Source: Sphingopyxis sp. HIX (lineage in GTDB: Bacteria; Pseudomonadota; Alphaproteobacteria; Sphingomonadales; Sphingomonadaceae). Taken from it: a stretch of DNA of 64,000 nt. Numbering within the stretch: position 1 is the stretch's first letter; each line of letters starts with the position of its first letter. The notes beneath the pieces are model-generated. The model searched no databases. It was not told where the DNA came from and worked only from the letters and a program-made list of their open reading frames with translations. The stretch covers positions 83,322 to 147,321 of the forward strand of contig NZ_LNSB01000004.1 of NCBI RefSeq assembly GCF_001468285.1. The letters are read 5' to 3'. Made by a program: the position numbers and the translations under genes. Below are positions 33,777 through 42,495 of the stretch, piece after piece.

Positions 33777-35204
33777 ATGAGGGAAGTGGTGCTCGAGCGG
33801 CCCGGCGATTTCGCCGAGTGGCGCGCGGTGGCGCGCGCGCTGCTCGCGGGCGGGGTGGCGCCCGAGGATGTGAGCTGGCGCGGGGCGGAAGAGGGCGCGT
33901 CGCTGTTCGGCCACGAGATGCCGTCCGCAGAGGGTGGCGCGGTGACCTTGCCGCGCGAATTGCTCGCCATGGCCGACCGGGTGATCTGTCATCGCGGCGC
34001 CGAGGTTCCGGCGCGGCTCTATCGCCTCGTCTGGCGCGCGGCGCGCGAGCGGCAATTGCTCGCGCGGACGACCGACGCCGATGTCGACTGGCTGCGCAAG
34101 ACCGACAAGGCGATCCGCCGCGACATTCACAAGATGCACGCCTTCGTGCGCTTCCGCCGATTGGGCGAGGGCGAGGGGCGCGAGCGGTTCGCGGCGTGGT
34201 TCGAGCCCGATCACCGGATATTGCGGCTGACCGCACCCTTCTTTCAACGGCGTTTTTACGGGATGGACTGGGCCATCGTCACGCCCGACGCGCGCGCGAT
34301 CTGGGAGAACGAGGAACTCAGCTACGGCCCCGGCGGCACGCGCGGCGAGGTGCCCGACAGCGACGTCGTCGAGGACCAGTGGCGCACCTATTATGGCGCG
34401 ATCTTCAACCCCGCGCGGGTCAAGATCGACGCGATGCGCGCCGAGATGCCGAAGAAATATTGGCACAACCTGCCCGAGGCGCAGGATATTGCGCCGCTGC
34501 TCGCGGGCGCGGGCGCGCGGGTGGAACGGATGCGCGCGGCCGCCGTTTCGGCTGCGAACCCGCGAACGGAGAAATGGCGGACGCGCGTGCCCGACGAACT
34601 GGCCCTCGATGAAGATGTGAAGACGCTGGGCGATCTGGCGAAGGCGGTCGGGCGCTGTACACGCTGCCCGCTCTATTGCAACGCGACGCAGGCGGTTGTC
34701 GGCGAGGGACCGGCGGCGGCGCGGATCATGGTCGTCGGCGAGCAGCCGGGCGACCAGGAGGATCTGCAGGGGCGGCCCTTTGTCGGCCCGGCGGGACAGG
34801 TGCTGGACGAAGCACTCGACGAGGCAGGGCTCGACCGGCGGCGCCTGTTCCTCACCAACGCGGTCAAGCATTTCAAGTATGAGCCGCGCGGCAAGCGCCG
34901 GCTGCACCAGAACCCCACCGCGGGCGAAATCGACATCTGTCGCTGGTGGCTCGACAAGGAACGCGCGCTGGTGCAGCCCGACCTGATCGTCACGCTCGGC
35001 GCGAGCGCGCTGCGCGGGGTGACGGGCAAGAGCGCGAGCATCAAGTCGATGCGTGGGCAGGTGCACGAACTGGCAGGGGGCACAAAACTGGTCGCGACGA
35101 TCCATCCCTCCTTCCTGCTGCGCCTGCCCGACCGCGAGCGCGCTGCCGAGGAGCGGGCAGCGTTTGTGGCGGACCTCGCCTGGGCGCGAAAGCTCGCGGC
35201 CTGA
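33777..35204 (+). CDS. SAM-linked repair domain fused to UdgX-type uracil-DNA binding protein
   Basis: A 475-residue fusion. Residues about 1-255 are the TIGR03915/DUF4130-type domain found with the radical SAM partner. Residues about 285-475 are a UdgX-type uracil-DNA glycosylase domain: CTRCPLYC for the iron-sulfur cluster, GEQPGDQED at 321-329, NAVKHFKYEPRG and the UdgX-specific loop KRRLHQ with His377. In the studied mycobacterial UdgX this histidine forms a stable bond with the DNA sugar after uracil is removed; here Leu replaces the usual Ile in the loop. Its TGA overlaps the next ATG. Confidence 0.93.
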   Translation: MREVVLERPGDFAEWRAVARALLAGGVAPEDVSWRGAEEGASLFGHEMPSAEGGAVTLPRELLAMADRVICHRGAEVPARLYRLVWRAARERQLLARTTDADVDWLRKTDKAIRRDIHKMHAFVRFRRLGEGEGRERFAAWFEPDHRILRLTAPFFQRRFYGMDWAIVTPDARAIWENEELSYGPGGTRGEVPDSDVVEDQWRTYYGAIFNPARVKIDAMRAEMPKKYWHNLPEAQDIAPLLAGAGARVERMRAAAVSAANPRTEKWRTRVPDELALDEDVKTLGDLAKAVGRCTRCPLYCNATQAVVGEGPAAARIMVVGEQPGDQEDLQGRPFVGPAGQVLDEALDEAGLDRRRLFLTNAVKHFKYEPRGKRRLHQNPTAGEIDICRWWLDKERALVQPDLIVTLGASALRGVTGKSASIKSMRGQVHELAGGTKLVATIHPSFLLRLPDRERAAEERAAFVADLAWARKLAA

Positions 35205-36217
35205 TGGCCAAGGCGAAAACCTGGATCGAGCCGCATCCGAGCGGGATCTATGTGAAGCCCGCCGATGTGTGGATCGACCCCTCGCGCCCCGTCGAGCGAG
35301 CCGCGGTCACCCACGGCCATGCCGACCATGCGCGCAGCGGGCATGGGTCGGTCTATGCGACGCCCGAGACGCTGGCGATCATGGCGCTGCGTTACGGAGT
35401 CGATGCCGAGGCGAGCCACAATGCCGCTTTTCCCTATGGCGAGGGCTTCGAGCGCGGCGGCGTGCGCTTCAGCTTTCATCCCGCGGGGCATGTGCTCGGC
35501 AGCGCGCAGATATTGATGGAATATGCGGGCGAAAGGATCGTCGTCACCGGCGATTACAAGCGCCGCGCCGACCCGACCTGCGCGCGCTTCGAGGTGGTGC
35601 CGTGCGATATCTTCGTCACCGAGGCCACCTTCGGCCTGCCGGTTTTCCGCCATCCGCCGACCGAGGACGAGATCGCCAAGCTGATCGGCGCGGTGCGCGC
35701 CGAGCCCGAGCGGAGCGTGCTCGTCGGCGCTTATGCGCTCGGCAAGGCGCAGCGGGTGATCGCCGAGCTGCGCGGCGCGGGGTGGGATGCGCCGATCTAT
35801 ATCCACGGCGCGCTCGAGAAGATGTGCCACCTCTATGCCATCCACGGCGTCGACCTCGGCGAATTGCGGCTGGTCAGCGAGACCGACAAGGCCGCGATGG
35901 CGGGGCAGATCGTCCTCGCGCCGCCGTCGGCGCTCAACGACCGCTGGTCGCGGCGGCTGCCCGATCCGGTGACCGCGATGGCGTCGGGCTGGATGCGCGT
36001 GCGCCAGCGCGCGCGGCAGCGGATGGTCGAACTGCCGCTGGTCATCTCGGACCATGCCGACTGGGACGAACTCACCGCGACGATAATCGACGTGAACCCC
36101 AAGGAGACGTGGATCACCCATGGCAGCGAAGATGGGCTGCTGCGCTGGTGCGAGCTTCATCAGCGGAAAGCACGCGCGCTGCACCTCGTCGGCCGCGACC
36201 TGGAGGAGGAGGCGTGA
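35204..36217 (+). CDS. Ligase-associated DNA exonuclease, metallo-beta-lactamase fold
   Basis: A 337-residue metallo-beta-lactamase/beta-CASP type protein of the ligase-associated exonuclease family (TIGR04122). The metal site is THGHADH (His37, His39, Asp41, His42), followed by FHPAGHVLGSAQI, GDYKRR and a C-terminal ISDHADW and WITHGSEDG. It is expected to trim DNA ends before joining by the ligase downstream. The ATG at 35204 overlaps the UdgX stop and the GTG of the ligase overlaps its own stop, so the genes are translationally coupled. TGGAGGAGGA at 36201-36210 serves the ligase. Confidence 0.92.
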   Translation: MAKAKTWIEPHPSGIYVKPADVWIDPSRPVERAAVTHGHADHARSGHGSVYATPETLAIMALRYGVDAEASHNAAFPYGEGFERGGVRFSFHPAGHVLGSAQILMEYAGERIVVTGDYKRRADPTCARFEVVPCDIFVTEATFGLPVFRHPPTEDEIAKLIGAVRAEPERSVLVGAYALGKAQRVIAELRGAGWDAPIYIHGALEKMCHLYAIHGVDLGELRLVSETDKAAMAGQIVLAPPSALNDRWSRRLPDPVTAMASGWMRVRQRARQRMVELPLVISDHADWDELTATIIDVNPKETWITHGSEDGLLRWCELHQRKARALHLVGRDLEEEA

Positions 36218-37782
36218 AGCGCTTCGCGGCCCTGATCGACCGGCTGATCTACACGCGTTCGCGCAATTCGAAGCTCGCGCTGATCGTCGATTATCTGAAG
36301 CACACCCCCGATCCCGACCGCGGCTGGGCGATCGCCGCGCTGACCGAGAGCCTCGACTTCCCGGCGGTCAAGGCCGGGACGGTAAGGGCGCTGCTCGCGA
36401 CGCGGGTCGACGAGGAATTGTTTCGCCTGTCGCGGCATTTCGTCGGCGATACCGCAGAGACCGCGGCGCTGTTGTGGCCCGATGCCCCGGGGGCGAAGGA
36501 CGATCCCAGCGTCAGCCAGGCGGTCGATGCGCTTGCGTCCGCGAGCCGCAGCGACGCCCCCGCCATCGTCGCCTCGCTGCTCGACCGGCTCGATGCCGAC
36601 GGGCGCTATGCCTTGCTCAAGCTCGCGCTCGGCGGGATGCGCGTCGGGGTGTCGGCGCGGCTCGCGAAACAGGCGTTTGCGCAGGCGTTCGGCGTGCCCG
36701 TCGACGATGTCGAGGAGCTGTGGCATGCGATCCCGCCGCCCTATGCGCCGCTCTTCGCCTGGGGCGAGGGTCGCGCCGAGCGGCCCGACCTCGCCGATGT
36801 CGCCTTCTTCCGTCCCTTCATGCTCGCGCATCCGCTCGCGGAAGAGAGCATCGACTTCGCCGACTATGCCGCCGAGTGGAAATGGGACGGCATTCGCGTC
36901 CAGATCGTTCACGGAGGCGGCGAGACGCGCATCTACAGCCGTGGCGGCGAGGAGATCAGCTCGGCCTTTCCCGAACTGGTGGCGGCGTTCGATCAGGATG
37001 CGGTGATCGACGGCGAATTGCTCGTGCGCGGCGAGGCGCAGGGGGGTGAGGCGGCGAGCTTCAACGCGCTGCAACAAAGGCTCGGGCGCAAGACGGTGTC
37101 GAAGAAGATGCTGGCCGATTATCCGGCGTTCGTGCGCGTCTACGACCTGCTCGGCGTCGATGGCGAAGACCTGCGCGGCCTGCCGTGGAGCGAGCGGCGC
37201 GCCAGACTGGAGGCCTTCATGCCGCGCCTCGCCGCCAGCCATTTCGACCTGTCGCAAGTCATCGATGCGAAGGATTTCGACGACCTCGCCGAGCGCCGCG
37301 CGGGCGCGCGCGATGCGGCGATCGAGGGGGTGATGCTCAAGCGCCGCGATGCGCCCTATGTGGCGGGGCGCCGCGCCGGCCTCTGGTATAAATGGAAGCG
37401 CGACCCGCTCACCGCCGATTGCGTGATGATGTATGCGCAGCGCGGCAACGGACGCCGCGCGAGCTTCTATTCGGATTATACTTTCGGCTGCTGGAGCGCT
37501 GAGGGCGAGCTGCTGCCGGTGGGCAAGGCTTATTCGGGCTTCACCGACGAGGAGCTGAAGTGGCTCGACAAGTTCGTGCGCGACCACACGCTCAATCGCT
37601 TCGGCCCGGTGCGCGAAGTCGAGAAGTCGCTGGTGCTCGAGGTCGCCTTCGATTCGATCCATGCCTCGAAGCGCCACAAGTCGGGGCTCGCGATGCGCTT
37701 CCCGCGTATTTCGCGCATCAGGCGGGACAAACCCGCCGAGGAGGCCGACCGCATCGCGACGCTGCTGGCGATGGCGACGTGA
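36214..37782 (+). CDS. ATP-dependent DNA ligase, bacterial cluster type
   Basis: A 522-residue ATP-dependent ligase of the type found in a bacterial repair cluster (TIGR04120). Adenylation occurs on Lys223 in EWKWDGIRVQ; other nucleotidyltransferase motifs are IYSRGGEEISSAFPE, VIDGELLVRG, EGVMLKRRDAPY and LWYKWKRD, and an N-terminal DNA-binding domain and C-terminal OB fold flank them. The start is GTG 36214 (GTGA overlap). In many genomes this ligase is followed by a DEXH helicase and a phosphoesterase; here a repeat and sodB follow, so these partners are missing from the locus. Confidence 0.93.
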   Translation: MKRFAALIDRLIYTRSRNSKLALIVDYLKHTPDPDRGWAIAALTESLDFPAVKAGTVRALLATRVDEELFRLSRHFVGDTAETAALLWPDAPGAKDDPSVSQAVDALASASRSDAPAIVASLLDRLDADGRYALLKLALGGMRVGVSARLAKQAFAQAFGVPVDDVEELWHAIPPPYAPLFAWGEGRAERPDLADVAFFRPFMLAHPLAEESIDFADYAAEWKWDGIRVQIVHGGGETRIYSRGGEEISSAFPELVAAFDQDAVIDGELLVRGEAQGGEAASFNALQQRLGRKTVSKKMLADYPAFVRVYDLLGVDGEDLRGLPWSERRARLEAFMPRLAASHFDLSQVIDAKDFDDLAERRAGARDAAIEGVMLKRRDAPYVAGRRAGLWYKWKRDPLTADCVMMYAQRGNGRRASFYSDYTFGCWSAEGELLPVGKAYSGFTDEELKWLDKFVRDHTLNRFGPVREVEKSLVLEVAFDSIHASKRHKSGLAMRFPRISRIRRDKPAEEADRIATLLAMAT

Positions 37783-37789
37783 CAGGCGT

Positions 37790-37875
37790 CGTCATTGCGA
37801 GGAGCCGAAGGCGACGCGGCAATCCAGAGACTGCGTAAACCCGCTCTGGATTGCTTCGCTTCGCTCGCAATGACG
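37790..37875. repeat. Dispersed palindromic repeat, family C copy 1
   Basis: An 86-base palindrome with ends CGTCATTGCGAG and CTCGCAATGACG and inner arms GCAATCCAGAG and CTCTGGATTGC. It lies just after the ligase stop; a second copy is at 52064-52148. This type of repeat is widespread in proteobacterial genomes and may affect mRNA 3' ends. Confidence 0.92.
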
Positions 37876-37979
37876 AAATTGTTTGGGCTGGGAAGGGAAA
37901 TTTGCCTGCACGGGTTGCAACCGCGTCGCCCGATACCGAGTTTAAGGCCGCGAACCCCCTACAAAAAAGGAAGACTGCC

Positions 37980-38594
37980 ATGACGATCGCTCTCACCGTC
38001 CTGCCCTATGCCGAGGACGCGCTCGAACCGCACATCTCGGCCGAAACGCTGCAGACGCACCATGGCAAGCATCACAAGACCTATGTCGACAAGCTCAACG
38101 CCGCGATCGAGGGCACTGAGCTCGCCGACAAGCCGCTCGAGGAAATCATCCACCACGCCGAGGGTTCGGGCAACAAGGGCCTATTCAATAACGCGGCCCA
38201 GGCGTGGAACCACGGCTTCTACTGGAACAGCCTGAGCCCGAACGCGACCGCCCCCGAGGGCGATCTCGCCGCGGCGATCGAGCGCGACTTCGGGTCGCTT
38301 GACGAGCTCAAGAAGAAGCTCAAGGAAACCGCGATCAACCATTTCGCGTCGGGTTGGGCGTGGCTCGTCTCGCGCGACGGCACGCTGTCGGTCACCGACA
38401 CGCACGATGCGGGTACCGAGCTGGTCGCGGGGATCAAGCCCTTGCTCGTCGTCGATGTGTGGGAACATGCCTATTATATCGACCGCAAGAATGTCCGTCC
38501 CGACTATGTCAATGCGACGGTCGACAACCTGCTGAACTGGGATTTCGCCGCCGAGAATTTCGCGCGCGAGGGCACCTGGACCTATCCGGGCTGA
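37980..38594 (+). CDS. sodB: Superoxide dismutase, Fe type
   Basis: A 204-residue Fe/Mn superoxide dismutase. Metal ligands are His27 (HHGKHHKTYV), His78 (AAQAWNHGFYW), Asp159 and His163 (DVWEHAYY). The AAQ before WNH and the GWAWLV strand are the Fe-SOD form, though cambialism cannot be excluded. It removes superoxide in the cytosol and its product matches the oxidative-stress theme of the nearby repair cluster. The ATG at 37980 has AAAAAGGAAG in front. A 15-bp terminator follows. Confidence 0.95.
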   Translation: MTIALTVLPYAEDALEPHISAETLQTHHGKHHKTYVDKLNAAIEGTELADKPLEEIIHHAEGSGNKGLFNNAAQAWNHGFYWNSLSPNATAPEGDLAAAIERDFGSLDELKKKLKETAINHFASGWAWLVSRDGTLSVTDTHDAGTELVAGIKPLLVVDVWEHAYYIDRKNVRPDYVNATVDNLLNWDFAAENFAREGTWTYPG

Positions 38595-38603
38595 TCCGGT
38601 TCC

Positions 38604-38648
38604 GCGCCGATTGGCGGGGGCAGGCTGCACCCGCCAATCGGCGCTTTC
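38604..38648 (+). terminator. Intrinsic terminator of sodB
   Basis: GCGCCGATTGGCGGG (38604-38618) pairs perfectly with CCCGCCAATCGGCGC (38630-38644) over 15 bp with an 11-base loop, followed by TTTCCC. It starts ten bases after the sodB stop. Confidence 0.9.
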
Positions 38649-38703
38649 CCTGAACCCCGCCAGCCGCTAGTCAGCACCGACGCCGACGAGCGGGCTGGGG
38701 GCC

Positions 38704-40575
38704 ATGCATTATCGAAACGACATCGCCGGGCTGCGCGCGGTCGCGGTTCTGCCGATCCTGCTGCTGCACGCCGGGTTCGACGCGATTCCGGGCGGTTTCC
38801 TCGGCGTCGATATCTTCTTCGTCGTCTCGGGCTATCTGATCAGCCGCATCCTCATCGGCGAGATGACCGAGCAGCGCTTCACGCTCGCGGGCTTCTATCG
38901 CCGCCGCGCGCTGCGCATCCTGCCCGCGTTGCTCGTTATGCTGGTCGCTGTGCTCGCGGTCGGCTGGTGGCGATTGTTCCCGCAGGACATGCGCGACCTG
39001 TCGTGGAGCGCCGCTGCCGCCGCGCTGTCGGGATCGAACATCTGGTTCTGGCGCAACGTCAGCTATTTCGGCGATGCCGAGCTTACCCCTTTGCTCCACA
39101 GCTGGTCGCTGGGGGTCGAGGAGCAATTCTACCTCTTCTATCCCCTGCTGCTGCTCGCGCTGCATCGCTGGCTGCCGCGGCGCATCGTTGCTTGCCTTTG
39201 GGGGCTTACGATCGGTTCGTTCGTCTTGAGCTACGGGCTCGTCTTCGCGGGCAAGGCGCCCGCCGCCTTTTACCTGCTCCCCTCGCGTGCCTGGGAACTG
39301 GGGCTCGGCGCGCTTGTCGCGGCGGGCGGCTTCCCCGCGCTCGGCGCGCGCATCAGGGGCGTCGCAGCCTGGGCGGGGCTGGCCATGATCGCCGCCAGCC
39401 TGGTCCTCGTCACCGAAAAAAGCGCGGTGCCCGCGCCCTGGGCGCTGCTGCCATGCCTCGGCACCGCGCTGCTGATCGCTTATGGCGAGGCAGCCGGTAC
39501 CGCAAAGCTGCTGGCGCTCGCGCCGCTGAGATTCGTCGGCGATATCAGCTATTCGCTCTATCTGTGGCACTGGCCGGTGATGGCGTTCTGGCGGCTCGAG
39601 CGTGGACTGACGCTGGACGCCGGCGAAATGGCGGCGGCGATTGCCATTTCCTTCGCGCTTGCGATTCTCAGCTACCGGCTGGTCGAGCGGCCCTTCCTCG
39701 ATCGGGGCCGCGCGGCACCGACCCGGCGGGTGCTGTGGAGCGCGGCGGCGGCGATGCTGGTCGTCGCGGGAAGCGCGGCCGCGCTGGCGCTGGCGGCGGC
39801 GCGAACGCCGATCGCCGACCCCCGCGTCGCGCGCGTGATGGCGTTCATCGATTATCCGCTGTCGCGCGACGCCGAGCTCTATTTCAACGATACCGCCTGC
39901 CGGACCGACGGCCGCTATCTGGCGCAGCCGTGTGCGACCACCCGCGCCGATCGGCCCAATATCCTGATATTCGGCGACAGCCACGCCCAGCATATCGCGT
40001 CGGCGCTCGCCGAGCGGCTGGACGGGGTTCATGCGATGCGCGTCGCGACGCCGCTGTGCCGCCCGTTGCTGCCCGACCCCGACCCGGTCCATTGCGCCGA
40101 GGTGATGGAGCGCGGTTTCGGCGAGCCGGCGGGCGACGGAACGCTGTCGCGGGCGATCCTGTCGGCGCGCTGGGAGGCGGGGGACGCGCCTGCGCTCGAA
40201 CGCGCGGTGCGGCATTTCCGCGCGCGCGGCGTCGCGGTCACCATCCTGGGTCCCGGGGTCGAATATGACGAGCCGGTGCCGCGCCTGATCGCGCGCGCGA
40301 TGGCACGGGGGAACGACTGGGCCTTGGTGCGGCAGGGCCGCCGCCGCGACCTGATCGCGCTCGACCGCGCAATGGCCCGGCGGGCGGCGGCGTGGGGCGC
40401 GACCTATGTGTCGATGCAGGATCTGGAATGTCCGGCCGGCACCTGTGCGCTGTTCGCCGCCGACGGCTCACCCTATCATTTCGACAAGGATCATTACACG
40501 ATCGCGGCGTCGCGCGAGCTGGTCGCGAAGATCCCCGCCGCGGCGCTCGCTGCCAATCCGCCCTTTCCCAAATGA
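38704..40575 (+). CDS. AT3-SGNH O-acyltransferase, first of a tandem pair
   Basis: A 623-residue OafA-type protein. The N-terminal acyltransferase-3 domain (about 1-370) has ten or so membrane helices with the motifs GLRAVAVLPILLLHAG, GGFLGVDIFFVVSGYL and RRALRILPALL. The C-terminal SGNH domain (about 410-620) faces the periplasm, with GDSH at 424-427 and a final FDKDHYT as the Asp-His pair. It would add acetyl or other acyl groups to a surface sugar such as O-antigen or exopolysaccharide. Its neighbour at 40621 is a close paralog, 45 bases downstream. Confidence 0.92.
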   Translation: MHYRNDIAGLRAVAVLPILLLHAGFDAIPGGFLGVDIFFVVSGYLISRILIGEMTEQRFTLAGFYRRRALRILPALLVMLVAVLAVGWWRLFPQDMRDLSWSAAAAALSGSNIWFWRNVSYFGDAELTPLLHSWSLGVEEQFYLFYPLLLLALHRWLPRRIVACLWGLTIGSFVLSYGLVFAGKAPAAFYLLPSRAWELGLGALVAAGGFPALGARIRGVAAWAGLAMIAASLVLVTEKSAVPAPWALLPCLGTALLIAYGEAAGTAKLLALAPLRFVGDISYSLYLWHWPVMAFWRLERGLTLDAGEMAAAIAISFALAILSYRLVERPFLDRGRAAPTRRVLWSAAAAMLVVAGSAAALALAAARTPIADPRVARVMAFIDYPLSRDAELYFNDTACRTDGRYLAQPCATTRADRPNILIFGDSHAQHIASALAERLDGVHAMRVATPLCRPLLPDPDPVHCAEVMERGFGEPAGDGTLSRAILSARWEAGDAPALERAVRHFRARGVAVTILGPGVEYDEPVPRLIARAMARGNDWALVRQGRRRDLIALDRAMARRAAAWGATYVSMQDLECPAGTCALFAADGSPYHFDKDHYTIAASRELVAKIPAAALAANPPFPK

Positions 40576-40620
40576 CCCCAAAAGGCTAGAGCGCACGCGC
40601 CGGCCAGCTTTCGGGGGACC

Positions 40621-42495
40621 ATGCAGTATCGCAACGACATCGCCGGGCTGCGCGCGCTTGCCGTCCTGCCGATCCTGCTCATCCACGCCGGACTGACCGC
40701 CATCCCCGGCGGCTTCATCGGCGTCGACATCTTCTTCGTCATCTCGGGCTATCTGATCAGCCGCATCATCCTGAAGGAGATGGAGGCGGGTCGCTTCACC
40801 CTCGCGGGTTTCTACCGCCGCCGCGCGCTGCGTATCCTGCCCGCGCTGCTCGTAATGCTCGCGGTCGTGCTCGCCGTCGGCTGGTGGCGGCTCTTCCCGC
40901 AGGACATGCGCGACCTGTCGTGGAGCACCGCGGCGACGGCGCTGTCGGGGTCGAACATCTGGTTCTGGCGCACGGTCAATTATTTCGGCGATGCCGAGCT
41001 GACGCCCTTGCTCCACACCTGGTCGCTGGGGGTCGAGGAGCAGTTCTATATCTTCTACCCGCTGCTGCTGATCGCGCTGCACCGCTGGCTGCCGAAGCGC
41101 ATCGTGGCGGCGCTGTGGGTCATCGTCGCGGTGTCGCTCGCCGCAGGTTTCGCGCTGATCGCGGTGAACAAGGCCGCCGCCGCCTTCTACCTGCTGCCGG
41201 CGCGCGCGTGGGAGCTGGGGCTGGGGGCGCTCGTCGCGACCGGCGGTTTCCCGAAGCTCGGGGAGCGCGCCAAGCCGGTGGCGGCGTGGCTCGGCCTCGC
41301 GCTGGTGATCGCGGGGCTGTTCGTGATCACCGAGGAAAGCGCCTTTCCCGCGCCCTGGGCGCTGCTGCCGTGCGCCGGCACCGCGCTGCTGATCGCTTAT
41401 GGCGAAACGGGCGGCACCGCGCGGCTGCTGTCGCTCGCGCCGATGCGCTTCGTCGGCGACATCAGCTACTCGCTCTACCTCTGGCATTGGCCGGTGATGG
41501 CCTTCTGGCGCTTCGAGCGCGGGCTGACCCTCGACGCGGGCGAGATGGCGGCGACGATCGCGATTTCCTTCGTGCTGGCCGTGCTGAGCTACCGGCTGAT
41601 CGAGCAGCCCTTCCTCGAGCGCGGCAAGGCGTGGGCGACCCCGCGCGTGCTATGGGGCGCGGTGATCGCGATGCTCGTCGTCGCGGGCGCTGCAGCGGCG
41701 CTCGCGGTGCAGGCGAGCAAGGCGCGCATCGGCGACCCGCGGATCGAGCGCATCCTGACCTACCTCGACTATGATTTCTCGCCCGAGGGCGAGCTCCAGT
41801 TCAAGAGCGGCCTCTGCATGGCCGACAGCATCAACCCGCATTTCGACGTGGGCCGCTGCGCGACGCTCCGCCCCGACCGCCCCAATGTGATGGTGCTGGG
41901 CGACAGCCACGCTGGGCAGGTGGTGCAGGCGATCGCCGAGCGGTTGGACGGCGCGCATGTACTGCAGGTCACCGGGTCGGGCTGCCGCCCGGTGTGGCCG
42001 ACGGCGGGCGAGAAGCGCTGTACCGAGGTGATGGACATCGGCTTCGGCCAGCTGCCGGGCGAGGGCAGGCTCGGCCGCGTGATCCTGTCGGGGCGCTGGC
42101 ACGACGAGGATATCGACGGGCTGCTGCGCGCGGTGCGCCATTTCCAGGCGCGCGGCGTGCCGGTCACCGTGCTCGGCCCCTCGGTCGAATATGACGAGCC
42201 GTTGCCGCGCCTGCTCGCCCGCGCGGTGGCGCGCGGCGACCTGGCGGTGGCGCGCGCCGGGCGGGCGCAGGAGCCGATCGCGCTCGACCGTCGCCTCGTG
42301 CCGCAGGTCCGCTCCACGGGCGCGACCTATGTGTCGATGCAGGATGTGGAATGTCCGAAAGGCGTCTGTCCGCTCTTCGCGTCGGACGGTTCGCCTTTCC
42401 ATTTCGACTATGGCCATTATACGCTGCCCGCGTCGCGCCAGATCGTCGCGGCGATCCCCCTTGAGGCGCTAGCGCCCGCGCAGACGAAACCATGA
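40621..42495 (+). CDS. AT3-SGNH O-acyltransferase, second of a tandem pair
   Basis: A 624-residue paralog of the gene at 38704, with the same AT3 plus SGNH layout: GLRALAVLPILLIHAGL, GGFIGVDIFFVISGYL and GDSH at 427-430 with FDYGHYTLP near the end. The membrane domains are nearly identical by eye for long stretches (for example FPQDMRDLSWS), while the SGNH halves differ more, as expected if the acceptor or acyl chain changed after duplication. Its end overlaps the sdaA start as ATGA, so it is translationally linked to serine dehydratase, a likely chance neighbour by function. Confidence 0.92.
   Translation: MQYRNDIAGLRALAVLPILLIHAGLTAIPGGFIGVDIFFVISGYLISRIILKEMEAGRFTLAGFYRRRALRILPALLVMLAVVLAVGWWRLFPQDMRDLSWSTAATALSGSNIWFWRTVNYFGDAELTPLLHTWSLGVEEQFYIFYPLLLIALHRWLPKRIVAALWVIVAVSLAAGFALIAVNKAAAAFYLLPARAWELGLGALVATGGFPKLGERAKPVAAWLGLALVIAGLFVITEESAFPAPWALLPCAGTALLIAYGETGGTARLLSLAPMRFVGDISYSLYLWHWPVMAFWRFERGLTLDAGEMAATIAISFVLAVLSYRLIEQPFLERGKAWATPRVLWGAVIAMLVVAGAAAALAVQASKARIGDPRIERILTYLDYDFSPEGELQFKSGLCMADSINPHFDVGRCATLRPDRPNVMVLGDSHAGQVVQAIAERLDGAHVLQVTGSGCRPVWPTAGEKRCTEVMDIGFGQLPGEGRLGRVILSGRWHDEDIDGLLRAVRHFQARGVPVTVLGPSVEYDEPLPRLLARAVARGDLAVARAGRAQEPIALDRRLVPQVRSTGATYVSMQDVECPKGVCPLFASDGSPFHFDYGHYTLPASRQIVAAIPLEALAPAQTKP

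Noticed and set aside
38671..40215. Minus-strand open frame opposite the first AT3-SGNH acyltransferase
   Set aside because: Low-complexity Arg/Gln translation; the same artefact appears opposite the paralog at 40468-41487.
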